Assembly (NCBI GenBank): GCA_001579985.1
Contig: LRSR01003408.1
Span: 1 to 28,254, forward strand
DNA from: Hypsibius dujardini
Taxonomy: Eukaryota; Tardigrada; Eutardigrada; Parachela; Hypsibiidae
Length of the DNA: 28,254 nt
Reading direction: 5' to 3'
The notes beneath the pieces were generated by a model. That model had not been told where the DNA came from. It saw only the letters and a program-made list of their open reading frames with translations, and did not search any database. Shown piece after piece: positions 1 to 12,459 of this stretch (its first letter is position 1; each line of letters begins with the position of its first letter). Position numbers and translations under genes: made by a program.

Positions 1-1069
1 GCACGACGCTCCATCAAGCAGGCCAAAGTTTGTCATGTAACTGTAGCCTCCCTTTTTCTTTCACCTTTTCCTATATAAGAATTATTCCGACTATAGCTCT
101 TGCAAATGAATAATACCCACTGAATGAAGCAGTCGGAAATTGATTATGTTATTCCAGCCGTATAAAGACAAAAAACGGAATGATAAGAAATTTTCGATCA
201 AGCCAATCAGTAAACCTTTATTGTTTTGTTGTGCATGCAAGAAAAGCCACAAAATGTAAATACTACGTTGGTCTGGTTGACGTGAAAGTCCGCCATTAGG
301 GATGGCAACTGAAATTAAGCAGCTAATTTCGATTAAAACTAGAACGAAAGTTGTAGTTACTAAAACTAAATAAACTGAAATTTCTTAGTAACTAAATGTT
401 AGATTTTTTATTTGGAAGTTTTAGTTCTTTAATAATTAATTGTTATTCTTTTTTGTGTGTGGTTGAAATGAAAGTTCCGCTACTAGGGATGGCAAAATTA
501 AAACTAAACTAAAAGCTTTTGGTGAATAATTTCTTGTCTTTGATTTTTTAGTTGACTAAATAAACTACACTAAACGTTTTAGCTACTCAAAATTTAAATG
601 GCAAAACAATATTAAAATTAGCGAAATAATTTAGCCTAAAACTAGACTAAAAGTGTTAGTTACTGAAAACAATAACAATTCTCAGTAACTGAGTAAAAAA
701 ACTAATTAGTTGACTAAATTAGTTTTGGCATCCTCATCCGTTTCGTCAGATCCGGTGTTTAACGAGCAGACCCCACCTCGCCTGTAGTTAGGGGGGAGGA
801 AGAAGTGTTATTCTTAGGTAACTTTCCCTAATGCGCCCTGCAAGGCGGGATCATTAATTCGCAACCTGGAGAGGGTCAGTGGTTCCTTCCCGGACCGAAC
901 TCGTCCTTTGCTTTCATATTTTCTTAACACAAAAGATCACATCACATCCGTATGTACCAAAAGCCTATTCTTTTCAGTGAACTCCAACTTTTCCAATATC
1001 ATTGAGCTAGTATAATAACAGTTTTCGAAACATTTCTAGTCTATATCTTTTCACCTAAAGAACCTTAGC
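1..1069. other. Intergenic spacer upstream of the guanylyl cyclase
   Basis: No gene is visible on either strand. The stretch is AT-rich; positions about 297-735 are occupied by a low-complexity element (listed separately). Positions 770-900 are a more GC-rich patch with no convincing coding frame or RNA fold. The 5' untranslated region and promoter of the downstream cyclase should lie in the last few hundred bases, but I see no clear TATA box or other strong promoter motif. Confidence 0.6.
297..735. repeat. ACTAAA-rich element with hAT-like GGGATGGCAA ends
   Basis: The words ACTAAA and TTTAGT recur throughout. The stretch contains TAGGGATGGCAA near 297 and again near 482, and ends near 715-735 with the inverse TTTTGGCATCCT, so 482-735 looks like a short element with inverted ends. 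Similar ends are typical of hAT-type non-autonomous elements, but I found no 8-bp target duplication. Related sequence occurs at 11280-11465, 13678-14480 and 16919-17190. Confidence 0.5.
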
Positions 1070-4000
1070 ATGTTACTGTCATTTGATTTACTGTTAGGCT
1101 GCCTTGCAGTGAATGCAATAACCAGCTCAGCAACGTCCATCAGCACGCCAGACAACCGGCCCATCATTCGGATCGCTGGACTGACCGTCGGGCCGCCGGA
1201 CACTGAGAAGACACTGCCCACTGACCCTTCCTTTAGTAACGCTCTTCAGTGGATCCGACCGTTTGCTCGCCTGGCTCTACAGGAACTCAATAAAAGCTAC
1301 GGACATATTTTTCGGTTCTATCACTCCTACCTCTACGAAGCTGATCGAGCCCTCGGATTTCTCCTGCCAGATGACGCGGAAAATTTGATCGCTGAGTTCT
1401 TCTTCAAATACAATGAAACTACCCATGGCCTCGCCCTTATATCACCCTGTAAGTATTATCGCTTTGATCTATTTTAAGGAATGAATTTATGTATCGCACT
1501 TGCGTTGCTGTTGATGAAAACGACATTTTCAGGTTCGAGGGAGCAAATCCAAGCGGCTAAAATTTCGGAAGGTTCGTCTCGTCGTAACTGAAAAGTCTTG
1601 TAGTTACCCTCACTACACATCTCGCTAGCGACAATTTTGACAGAGAATTGCCGCAGAATGTTTCCACTTTATTGTGTTAATAAATCTAATATTGATTATG
1701 ATTTGCAGCAATTTGCTCAATCGGCCAGGCTCTGAAATTGTTTTGACACAATTTTTAATTTAAAAAAAACTGGAAGATTCAATTTTTCCTGGTGTTACTT
1801 TAACTGTAAAAACTTTGATTTCTTGAAAAAGGTTTGGTTTAACAATTTTTTTGTTTCATATTCCCTCTCCAGATTTAATTTGGAATTGACTGACATCAGC
1901 AGAGTCCTATGCAAATATCGACAATTGAGTTACGTGTAATTTCTGGAATGCATTCGAAAGTTACTTGGATGGATTGAGACTGATCCACAGCTCTGATCCC
2001 TTTCATTAAAAAATAGTTTGCCGATGCCAATCAATTTCAAATTAAATTTGAAGAGGGACAATGTCAAACATCGTGAAATCAAATGAAGCCTTACTCAGTT
2101 AGAGCATGTATCTCAGAATTTTACTTAGGTTTTAATCAGATTTGTTGGCAGATTTTGTTGTTGTCTTTTGTCTTACTTAAATTTTTAACAACTAATTATG
2201 CTAATTTAAGTGTTGCAAAAACTAAGCAAACAAAAACTTAGCAACGAGTTATTAAATGTTTAATGTACCTCCCCCAAATTTCAATTCGAATTGATTGGCA
2301 TCAGCCGATTTTGTTTCCGATATCGATGGGGGGAGTTATAACCAGCTCCTGTAAGATGCGTCATTAATTTTCAGCCCGTTTTACTATTGAGTAATACTTC
2401 CGACCCCTGACGTGAAAAAACTTTCAGCTGATGCTAACCGATTCCAAATTGGATTTTGGTTGAGATAGCGCCAAAATATGTGTGATAAATTATTTCTAAA
2501 AAATAGCATTTTTACATTGATAATCACAAGAAATGGAATCTTGCAGTGTTTTCCCAACTTTAAAATTTGCCAAAAAAAGTTCTTAGGACCACACCGACAA
2601 TGTATAAATCGAAAATCATTATAAATACAGCACTAAGAAAAAAATATACAATAAATAGATTCTTCGTGTGGACGTTGAAAATCATCCCTGTTTAAATGCA
2701 CACTGTCCTAACAAATCGATTTTGGGATACTAATAAACCTATGGGCTAGCTCGCGTATGTCAGAAAATGTTCCACCACGACTTAAAAGGTCATGTTGTAA
2801 TTGGGCTCGTCCCTTTTCCAGAACTGGACCTCTTACTCATGTGCAGGTATATGTGACTTTTCAGCACAGCTTGCCTCTGAAATAATTGGTGTATATGTAC
2901 AGAGTGAGTGCAATGACATTTTTAACGCATTCAGTGTGGGAAATGGACTTTCCTTCCGGGAGTACCCGCAGAGGATATCCACTTCAATTTACCCAGGAGA
3001 GGCCATCATACAATTCCTCTTGGCCTTGTTCAAGCAAACCGGCTGGACCAGTACCACATCCCTAATTGACGAGGCCAACATTGTAAAGGAGGCCCTTAAT
3101 CGGTACTGCAGCTATACATATAATTTTGTTATTTGTACAGTACAGGCAAATAAATCCAATAGAAGCAATAAAATTTGTTTTTAAATATTTCTAGAAGTAT
3201 TAAAGTCTGCTTCATATTGATAATTTTTCCAAAGGAATACCATGACATTTTATCCAAATTTAATTCGGGATCGATTGGTTCTTACAAAAAGAATGCCTGT
3301 TTGCCGTGTCGTGCGCGGCATTTATGGCAAATTAAAACTTGCTCGGCATTGGTATTGGGATTGGGGTTAACTCGTATGAAAACTGTTTTTTTTTAAACTG
3401 AAATACAAAGGGCGATGCACGAAACCTTTGAGAGCTCCTTCAACTGCAAAGATTCTCGCTATCCCTGCAACATCACCTATAGCGCCTTCACTTACAACAC
3501 CTTCCTGCCGGATTACCATCAGCGTATTAAGCAATCGCTGCTGACAATCTCCACTATCAGCCGCAGTCAGTATAGACCGCATGCTAATTACTCTTTGCTT
3601 TCTAATAAATGTCATTGGCTCATACATTCCTTGTACTTTGTAGTTGTCTTTCTGTTTGGGGCAGGCACTTCGAGTCGACTTGTGATGGTACACCGATTCG
3701 TTCCATTTCTGAACCTATTTTCTAATCAAATTTTAATTTAGAAATTACAGGGAAATAGGTTTAGAATCATATATAATGAATATTCCAGAAAACGGCAGAC
3801 GAATTGGAGATGACGAACGGTGAATACGTCTTCATCATGATGTCGCTCGAAAATAACGGCCTCTCCACCAATGGGGTCGTCGATAACAATTGGATAGTAA
3901 CCCCATTTAACGATAAATTTGTAAGTATAACCTGATACCAAATTATGCAAATTCTCTTCTATTTTTTGCCCGTTGCTGATTTAACATAAATCGTTTTTAG

Positions 4001-4255
4001 GGGATTCCGTTTCAAGTTTATCCCGCCAAAGCTGCTCTCATCCTGAACTTTGTCTTGAGCTATACGGACCAATCGGTGAAAGCGGTGAAAGAGTCTGTGC
4101 TCAACATCAGTAGAGACGATTTTCACTTCCCCATTCCTAGAAATAAGCTGTCAACGTTCTTGTACCCCTACTTCGAGTCGCATCTCATCTTCGGACAGGT
4201 TTGTCCTTGTGATTACAATTAGTACATTATCATAATTAAATTGTAAGTATTTATT

Positions 4256-4290
<35 letters not shown>

Positions 4291-7200
4291 TTTACTGTCT
4301 AGTATCTGCTACACTTACCGGGTTCGGCATTCGAATACCAAAAGTTTTGCATTATAATTTTTAGTTTTTATTTTAGTTATTAGTTATTAGTTTTAATTTT
4401 AACCTAATTTATTTTAATTTAATCAATTAATTAAAGGCCCGCCAGTTTTTTACTACTAATAATGATTTTTTTGCGGCTTCAAAAAATTCCATATTAAGGC
4501 GTTTCGGATTGCAAGGGAGACACGCGTGCTCCTGTGCATTGTGATAAACGCGTCATTGTTTCGAAATCACTAGTAGTGTTGTTGTTTTCGCAATTCTTCT
4601 GGGCCTGACGGAAGCCGCGGACTCGTTGCCGCCAAAAAATATTGCCGAATCCGGTAGACACGTCGTTTACATATATGTATCTCAATATTATTAATTAAGG
4701 TGCATGATACACGTATAATTGTAGATCCTTAATCAATCGTATGCGGAAACGGGAAAAATATTACATGGGGCAGAGCTGGCTAAATGGTTTATTAACCACA
4801 CTTTCCACCTTCCGACCGGAGAAGTGGCCATCGGTGAAGGCGGCGAACGCAAGTGTGACATTCTGGGAAGCCTCACCAATAGCACTGGGCAACTTGTGGT
4901 AAGAGACACTTTAAAAATGGCCTAGAGGAAAAATACGACAAAAAAACGAGAAAAAAAAACGAAAACGGGAGAATATCCATCCAATTTAATGAAAGTGAAA
5001 ACACGGAAAACTAAAAATACCAAAATAAGGAAAAATACGAAAACAGAAAAAAACTTAAAGTCAAAAACACTTACTACCTAAAACTTCAAAAAGTATTAAA
5101 AAATATGTTTCGTCTCGCTACACTTAACTGGTCCCTAACAGCGCGTCTTTCCAAAAATGACGAAATAAAATGAATGTTATATTTTTTATGCTTTTTTGTT
5201 TTTATTTTTTTCAATTTGAGCAGTTTTCCATTTGAGAATTTTGAAACTTTAGTTTTTTCATGTTTTCTTGAATTTTTGTTAAATTGAATTTTCGTAGTTC
5301 TTTCGTTTTCGTTTTTTCGTAGTTCTCCTGTAGACCCTTTAAAAATTACCAGAATTCCTAGCGGAGTAGCGCAGTTGCATATTGAGCGGCCAGCGGAGGA
5401 ATGGTTGAGGTGGTCAACATTCTAGATTCCTTTGTGAAAAACACTCCCGGGGGTCCACTGGGGCAGTCGGACCGCGATAAGCAATACGTCAATGGGCGTA
5501 TACATACTTCATAAAAAATAAGTATTTTTGAACCGGCAGACCGTGCTGAAATATACCTATCATGACGGGAAATTGAGGGACGTAGTTCCCGCTAGTCCTT
5601 TCTGGCCCGGAGGACAGTGGCCGCCACCTAACGAGCCATTTTGCGGATTTCTACACAACAACCCCAAATGCTCAGGTCTGTCGAATATCGCACGTAATTT
5701 AAGGCAATTTCACTCGGCATATTGCATCTTCATTCCACTTACTGGCATATGAAATACTATTTCATTTCGTATTCCATTAATGTGCTAAAGCATAATTACA
5801 CACATTTGCAATGCGACTATACTGCAATTACCCTGCGTATTCAACAGCACTGGAACCCTAGATTTTACATCACTGTTTTTGATAATGAACAGACTAATAC
5901 CCCATCCACACACAAAAAAGCAAAAATTATGCCGAAATCAAACGTTGTAAATTAAATAACATTGCGGATTAGTCGGAAACTCGGATGCTCAACCTGGCCG
6001 GTGTACAGTTCGTCCTGGAGGTTTCTCATAAATCTGGAAGGTGGATGGGTTACCGGAAAGATGAACAACCCGTTCGGAAGATGATTGGCCTGTCGAAAGG
6101 GACTCACGCGCCCACCCTCTACAGGCAGCCCATCAGCCTTCCAGGCACACTGTCCACCGCCCAGGTTGACTGTCATCCTTTCCGAAATAATGCTACGTTC
6201 ATAATCCGTGTCAGATTGTCAAACAAAAGTCACTTAAAATGGGTAAACTCCCCCCCCCCATGGGTAAACTTGCCAGAATGACTTTGAGCACCTTTCTAAC
6301 AATCACTGACAAAAAAATGACAGTAATTTGGAACCTTTTGAAATCCCTTTTGAATCTCGAAACTGTACCACAGCACATTACAATTTGGCAAAAATCAGCA
6401 TGTGGTCTGGCAAGAATCGCCTAAGGGAACGTTCAACAGTTATGTCAGCGAATTTAGGTGGGTAAGTGTCAGCAATCGATGACGAGCTCTGACGTATCGG
6501 GGTGGGGGTTGGCCCTTGGATTACGTCAGCAATTTTAAATCTCAACATTTCCTTGATTCTGAGAGTTTGGAAAAACGTGTATTTCAGTAACATTTTATAG
6601 ACTCGCATGCCATTATTCTCTTCATTTGAGCATCATACTAGTACTTACAAGAGGTTCCAATGGCGATGGTTCCGAGGAAATACGATACGAGGAGGCTGTG
6701 TCGACCGACATTCCCATAATAACCGATCTAGACGCTTTTCTTCGTTCTGATTTTGAAAATGCGGAGGATAACTAGGTGTTATCGGTGCTGAAATTTAATA
6801 TTTTGGCACATAGGGGGTTCCAACGGCGCTGACATCAACGTTGGAAATTCGGGGGGGGGGGTAAAAAGAACTGACGAGCTCTGACAGAGCGGAGGTAGGG
6901 GTAAGGCCGCCTAAAAATGAGCGCTGACGTAATTGTTGAACGTTCCCTAACTTGCCAGAGCGGACGATCTGAAATTTTTTGGTCTGGCATCTGACACGGA
7001 CTATAAACATAGCATAACCGTGAACTTGTCAACCAACCGCGTCAACCGTCAACCCTCACCGCGTCTTCATTTAATGGTGGCAGTCTCTTTTCTGTTTGCA
7101 TATCCTGTCCCTGTTTCAGACGATTCGTCCCAAAAGAAGGTCTTGGCCGGTGCGGTTGTAGGCTCCTTGCTCTTCCTCATCTCAAGTATAGGAACAGTGG

Positions 7201-10200
7201 TAGCTTGGTAAGTTATTAGCCATATGTTGGTCCGTGACAAATGCATCAACTGGCGTTACTTCAGGATGTGGCATCAGTCGGTGCTGATGAACGCGTCATG
7301 GTGGCAAATGAACCTCGACATGATCGAACCGGACACCGGCTCCATGTCCAGCCGGTTGTCCGTGTTTCGACGCGGCGACGCGGACACCGCCTCGATCATC
7401 GCGAGGAAGCACACCTGCATTGTTCGCCTGAGGACCGGACTCACTGCCTGGAAATCGCCCATTCGAGCGCTCGACACAGACAGTCGCTTTCGCATTACCT
7501 CCGACCTGGCGAACCTTCTATCGCATGTAGGCTTTATAAAGCTGCTGGCAAGCATTTTTTATTATTAACGACATCTTTCGACAGGTTAAGAATATTCACC
7601 ATGTAAATGTCAACAACTTTGTGGGCATCCTCACTGACACCGTGCCTGCCTGCATCCTGGAGGAATACTGTCCACGGGGTTCGCTCGACGATCTCCTGGA
7701 GGGTTTGCACCTAGATATGGTCAGCGGGAACTCCTTTAGGGCCTTGAAAGATCGAAACTGGAATCCTTGACAGGCGGGACCGAGGGGCGAGTTGCAAAAT
7801 AGACTTTTTTCAAAATTCAACTGAAAATTTGTCCTGCCGTTTCTGGACATTTTATAACATGGGGGTTTGGGGGTTCAATTTTCAGGGGCCCCTGGAATTC
7901 CACAACAAAACCCATCAGCTTTAATGCACCACTACAGTATATATATCATCAGTTTTAAAATGACCAAAAAAATGGGCCGAATTTTGAATTGAGTTTCGAA
8001 AGAAAAAACGCTTTTGTCACCTTGCTCACCTCGCAGGGATTTTGTTTTCGTTCCGTAAAGGGGCCCTTGGAAATGCAACCCCCCCAAGTTTCCAAATGAT
8101 CAGAATTAGTAGGCCAAATTTCGGGGTCCATTTTTTAAAAAACTGCATTTTGCCCCTTTGCCCACCTCTTGGTTCTACCATGAGGGGTCCTGGATTCGAC
8201 TTGTTAGGACTCTAAACAAGCCCCTGATAGGTCATAAACAAAAAAAATTTTCTTCCCTTGATTCCTTAAAATCGGTTGATAATTAGACCGTTTTTGTTTT
8301 AGGACATGACGTTTTCCTTGATGATAGACTTCATTCAGGTAATAATAATGATTCCGCGAAAAATTATTTCGGCGTTTATTAATGATGGAGTTTACTTATA
8401 GGGCTTAGTGTATCTGCATGATTCGCCGCTGAAATTGCACGGGAACCTGAAGAGTTCTAAGTGTCTGCTGGACAACCGATTCGGCCTCAAAATCTCCGAT
8501 TTTGCCAACCATAAATTGATGCGAATCTTCAATCCCGCCTCCTTCCGACGGAAAAGCTCCTCCCGAACCCTCGATCTCCGTGCTGGCTATGACAACTACT
8601 TCTGGACTGCCCCGGAGGTTCTTCGTGGCAGCCTTCCCGACGCGGAAAGCGACATCTACTCCTTTGCAATCATTGTCTATCAAATTCTCGCGGCTCGCTC
8701 CGATCCTTACGACAACGACCACTTTTCCGCTCAAGGTTAGTTTGGGTATCATGCTTTCCTATTTTCTAAAAATTCTTTACATAATTGTCTATTACTTGCA
8801 GCAAATTCACAAAAATTAAATTTATCTTAGTATTAATTAAAATTAATCTTAAGCCTGAAAGATTTAAAATAATGAAATATGTAAAATTTAAATACGTCAA
8901 TACTAACGAAACATTAATCATCATTAATTGTTAAGCATAGAAATCAGCAAAAATATTTTAAAGTGACACTTACACTTACGCTTACACTTTCGTAGAAGTA
9001 ATTGAGAACGTGAAATCCTCGACACGTGTGCCACCGATGCGACCTACGCTGGAGTTCGTGCCGACCCATTTTGCCCACGAACTCACGCAGGTGCACAAGA
9101 TCATCTCGGACGGATGGGCCGAAGATCCAGCAGCGCGACCGGGCGCACACTCCGTCAGAAAAGCACTGGACCAGGCGATGCTGACTGTCGGATTGGATGG
9201 GAGTCGTTCCTTGTTCGACCGCATTATGGGTCGTCTGCAGAGTTATGCCGAGAACTTAGAGGAGGTTGTGGAGCAGCGCACGGAACAGCTGATGGAAGAA
9301 CGTGGACGCTGCGATATGATTCTTGGCGAAATGCTGCCAAAGTAATGCTATGTCTGTTAGGGATGACAAGTGCTAAAGGTAGCCAGTAATAGTACTTAAT
9401 TTGCATTTGTAGTCAGAAGTTAGTTACTATTTCGAACTATTTTTAATTAATTTTGATAGTTTTAATTTTAGCGAGGTTCAGCTTTTCGTCTTTAATAAAT
9501 TATAGAATTCAGTTTCTTGGTTGAGAAGCTAATACCCTAATACCAAAATATGTACTACTGAGCTTTTATTTTTAATGTTACTTCCGTTGTTCAAGTTTGT
9601 TTTAATTCAACACTTTTAATAATTGTTTTTGTTATATTGAAAATAAAACACCACAAATAAAGAACCATTCACCAATTGTTCAATTCACAGAGCAGCTATC
9701 CAGCTTCTACGGAGCGGTCAAGCAGTCGAGCCTGGTTGGTTGACGTTGTCTGTAATGTACCATATTGACCACGGAAGGTGGCAGCACTATAGCAAGCTCA
9801 TCCTGATACATATATATATTTGCTTTGCAGAGTACTTTGAGCAAGCAACCGTTTTCTTCAGCGATCTGGTTGGGTTTATCGACTTCGTCGATCGTTCGAG
9901 TCCGATCACCGTGCTGGAATTTCTTCATCTCGTTTATTCCCGCTTCGACGACATCCTCACCAATTATGACGTCTACAAAGTGGAGACTATCGGCGACAGC
10001 TACATGGTAAAACCTGCAGTAACTTTATTCTTTTTTTTTCATCTAATATTTTCCGGTTTTTTTGGAAAGGTTGCGAGCGGATTGCCAATTCGAAACGGGC
10101 AGGAGCACATTCGCGAGATCTGTCGCATGGCCTTGGCGCTGCAAAAGATCTTCCCGCGCCTCTACAGCAGCAATGACGGGGACGACCAGAAGCTGAGCCT

Positions 10201-10784
10201 GCGCATTGGAATCCACACTGGTAGGAATGTTTTCCGGTTTGTTTTTTTAAGGAGAAAGAGCCACTTGTAATAAGGAATTTTTCAGGCCCAGTTGCAGCTG
10301 GAGTTGTCGGTCAAAAGACTCCGCGATATTGTCTGTAAGTGCGAAAACTACAACGGAAATATGAAAATATGGAGATTGAAGAAGGGAGTGTAAATGTGTA
10401 ATATAAATATTAGATTCGGTGATACGGTCAACACGTCAAGCCGGATGGAGAGTCACGGACTGCCCGGTCGCATTCATTGCAGGTATTTTTGGAAAATAAT
10501 ACAGTACAATACTCTTAATTAATACATTAATTAAATAATACAATAAAAAAATTGATTATAATTTTAATTATCAAAATTAATTAATTAGTTAATAATAATA
10601 ATAATCTAACATCTAACATTCTTTCAGCGAACCAGTGGCAGCTCTCGCTGAAAGCCTGGGTTTCCTCATGAAGCCTCGAGGAGAAATCAGAATCAAGGGT
10701 AAAGGAGACGTGCTGACCTTCTGGTTGGAACGCGAGGTCGGACGTCGGTCGGTGGAGGACGTCGCTGCTGGACCTAGTGTTTAG
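1070..10784 (+). CDS. Receptor-type (membrane) guanylyl cyclase, 21 exons, 1107 aa
   Basis: Single-pass receptor predicted to make cGMP from GTP on binding an extracellular ligand. Exons: 1070-1448, 2847-3102, 3411-3565, 3665-3687, 3789-3920, 4001-4198, 4725-4898, 5410-5433, 5540-5675, 7120-7207, 7265-7526, 7585-7719, 8303-8338, 8402-8735, 8996-9341, 9691-9734, 9831-10006, 10070-10220, 10286-10334, 10414-10482, 10628-10784. All phases agree (3324 nt). A signal peptide is followed by an ANF-receptor-like domain with six N-glycosylation sequons and a WPGG...CGF motif before the membrane helix (about 500-521). The kinase-homology domain has HGN for HRD and DFA for DFG, so it is catalytically dead, as in this family. 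A dimerisation helix (about 850-890) precedes the cyclase domain: metal ligands D919 and D963, guanine-specifying E959 and C1032, transition-state N1039 and R1043, all present. The domain order and length match ANP-receptor type cyclases. The ligand is unknown. The weakest splice site is the acceptor of the 24-nt exon 8. Confidence 0.93.
1871..2050. repeat. Palindromic dispersed repeat, copy 1
   Basis: The left arm (1871-1900) and right arm (2021-2050) are reverse complements at about 24 of 29 aligned positions; arm core AATTTGGAATTGACTGACAT. The loop holds CTCTGATCCC, matched by GACCCCTGA in the other copies. It lies within intron 1 of the cyclase. Confidence 0.6.
2275..2580. repeat. Palindromic dispersed repeat, copy 2
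   Basis: The left arm at 2275-2307 (core AATTGATTGGCATCAGC) pairs with the right arm at 2427-2459 (core GCTGATGCTAACCGATT). The internal CGACCCCTGA is at 2401-2410. Similarity to copy 3 continues beyond the right arm to about 2580, through TTTCTAAAA and GGAATCTTGC. Confidence 0.6.
4256..4290 (+). repeat. (TAG)n trinucleotide microsatellite
   Basis: About eleven uninterrupted TAG/GTA units in intron 6 of the guanylyl cyclase. Confidence 0.9.
5676..7119 (+). other. Intron 9 of the guanylyl cyclase, with unexplained GC-rich patch
   Basis: This 1.4-kb intron separates the last extracellular exon (5540-5675, donor in phase 1) from the membrane-helix exon (7120-7207). The first part is AT-rich. 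Positions about 5960-6230 are unusually GC-rich and open on both strands, but neither frame resembles a known domain and neither fits the receptor. The second part holds an inverted-repeat element (6404-6962). Confidence 0.7.
6404..6962. mobile_element. Inverted-repeat element, probably a MITE
   Basis: The left arm (about 6404-6452) contains TCTGGCAAG, then AAGGGAACGTTCAACA and a GTCAGCG. The right arm (about 6917-6962) is its reverse complement, with TGTTGAACGTTCCCT then CTTGCCAGAG. Inside, GACGAGCTCTGAC occurs twice (near 6480 and 6871) with a following G-rich stretch, so the interior is partly duplicated. No coding capacity for a transposase is visible. Confidence 0.6.
7886..8200 (+). repeat. 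Degenerate tandem repeat in the cyclase intron
   Basis: Three diverged units begin with GGGGCCCCTGGAATTCC (7886), GGGGCCCTTGGAAATGC (about 8059) and GGGGTCCTGGATTCG (about 8182). Each of the first two continues with a similar run ending in TTGYCMCYTTGCYCACCTC. Spacing is uneven (about 170 and 120 bp). It lies in the 583-bp intron 7720-8302. Confidence 0.55.
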
Positions 10785-11070
10785 GCTTGAGGAGATCCCA
10801 CTATCACACCATATTAACTCTACATATTTTCCGACGCGGATACAGATCATTAATCAGTTAAACTTCTCGAATATTAATTAGCAATCATCCCATATTATTG
10901 GTGCTGCCAACGCTGTTTGCCAATGCAGTTCTCTAAATAGGAATTAATTGTTTTTCTCATGTTTACATATTTTTTCTTTTAATACAGTCATGGCATATGC
11001 TGCTGCCGGGCTCTATATTCTTTCGTTTGTGCTTCTCGGTGATCGGCTGTGTTCAAGTCGTGTCTAAGAA

Positions 11071-11076
11071 AATAAA
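11071..11076 (+). terminator. Candidate polyadenylation signal of the guanylyl cyclase
   Basis: AATAAA lies 287 bases after the stop codon at 10782-10784. It is the first canonical signal downstream of the gene. Position is the only support. Confidence 0.4.
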
Positions 11077-11279
11077 TTAGAACTTCGAAACGTTGCTGAT
11101 AAATCGATCAATCAAGCCTGAGTCCACAAGACAAAGTGGCGCGGGAAGTCTTTTTCTTCTTTGTTTCTAAAACCGCAGATGTGATTTCCAGCTTGAGAAC
11201 CCTCTGTAAAATCATGGTATGTGGAGAGGTATTTGTGAAACAAATCCACGCCAATCGGGAGGGAAAATCTCCGTTCTTG

Positions 11280-11465
11280 CATAAGTAAAAGCTGAACTAA
11301 AAGTTTCTAGTTACTAAACATTTTAATGGGAAAAAGTGAAAAAAAACTATTAATTTAGTGAACTAATTTCGACTAAAACTGGATTAGAGGTTTTAGTCAC
11401 TAAAAGAAATTAAACTGAAAATCTTGGAAACTAATTTTTGCTTGATTAAAAGCTAATATTCGCAA
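11280..11465. repeat. ACTAAA-rich low-complexity repeat
   Basis: Recurring GAACTAAAAG, AGTTACTAAA and GACTAAAACT words like those at 297-735 and 13678-14480. The ends are not clear here. Confidence 0.5.
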
Positions 11466-12459
11466 TAATCAAAAAGGTCGCTGAAAGGATTGATCCCCTC
11501 CCGGCATGTTTCAAGCTACGCATGAGTCATTGACTTGTATATGGGTAAAATGATGTTAGCTAGGTTGTGGTAATGTGAGCCATGATTATTAAAAGCAGCT
11601 ATACAGCCCATACTTCCAGTTAAGCGCAACTAATAGGAATCATTCTCACGTACAAGAGAGTTCGTTTTCGTCACTTCGTCAGTTTGACGTGCTCACTACT
11701 TTAATTTCCGGTCCCGTATTTACCTAAACAATACACGATTTCTCGATAAACGCATTAAACATTTTGATCCGGTTGATTGTCCGTTTTATTTGTCTTGCCA
11801 TTATTTCCCATCAATTCGGAAATGGCAGTTGATACCGAACTGTGGCCAAAATAAGGATCTATTGTCATTGACCGACGACGAGAGAATCGCACAACGAGAG
11901 GCACTTGTGCAGAGGTGAGTTGGTGGATGTTTGAAGGACGACCGGCTCACCGCTCCATGCCAGTTATGGTAGACTCTAGGATTTACGATGATGGCAATAT
12001 GAGGATCCTCAATGAAATGTCGGACGAGGTACTCGTCCTGGTCTTCCACCACATCCACTTCACCAAACAACGCATCCTTTTCCGGTAAAACCATTCACAC
12101 AAAAATACTTCACACCTCTTTTACATTGAGCGCGCTCAATCAACAGCCAGGCGCCATCAAACAGCCTATAAGATCTTGCCGGAAAATGCGTGAAAGTAAA
12201 ATGTTCAAAACTGCTCAACTGCTCAACAATTTGGGCAAAATTTGAACTCTTTGCAGTCTCATAGGCTTTACCAACTTTGCGAGGTAGAGGTTTCGAAAAG
12301 CGAAGTAATTATAGAAAATTTTCATTGTACGTTTTCTTGAGTCTTTGTTTTCCAGTTTCCGATCTCCGATTCCCATCGTCAAAAGATAACCGTTGTTAAG
12401 GCATTTAAAAGGCCTCTATTTCTAATTATATGTCCCTGCAAGCACATCATTTTGCACCA

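Larger units (their letters stand above)
1449..2846 (+). other. Intron 1 of the guanylyl cyclase
   Basis: AT-rich intron of about 1.4 kb between GTAAGT and a TGTGCAG acceptor. It carries two copies of a palindromic repeat (1871-2050 and 2275-2459, listed separately). No coding sequence is visible. Confidence 0.8.
10785..11828. other. Spacer between guanylyl cyclase and F-box locus
   Basis: Contains the 3' untranslated region of the cyclase, then an ACTAAA-rich tract at 11280-11465. From about 11688 a frame is open into the first recognisable F-box-locus exon, but it has no ATG, so any first exon is not identified. Confidence 0.6.

Noticed and set aside
3175-3396. Open frame in the interval 3103-3410 as a possible extra cyclase exon
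   Set aside because: The neighbouring exons join in phase without it, and it contains an arm of the dispersed palindromic repeat.
4300-4345. GGGTTCGGCATTCGAATACC as a possible tRNA T-arm
   Set aside because: No acceptor stem, D-arm or anticodon arm can be built around it.
7241-7606. A second long plus-strand frame over the first kinase-homology exon
   Set aside because: It is a shadow of the real exon 7265-7526, whose frame joins the membrane-helix exon in phase and matches the family.
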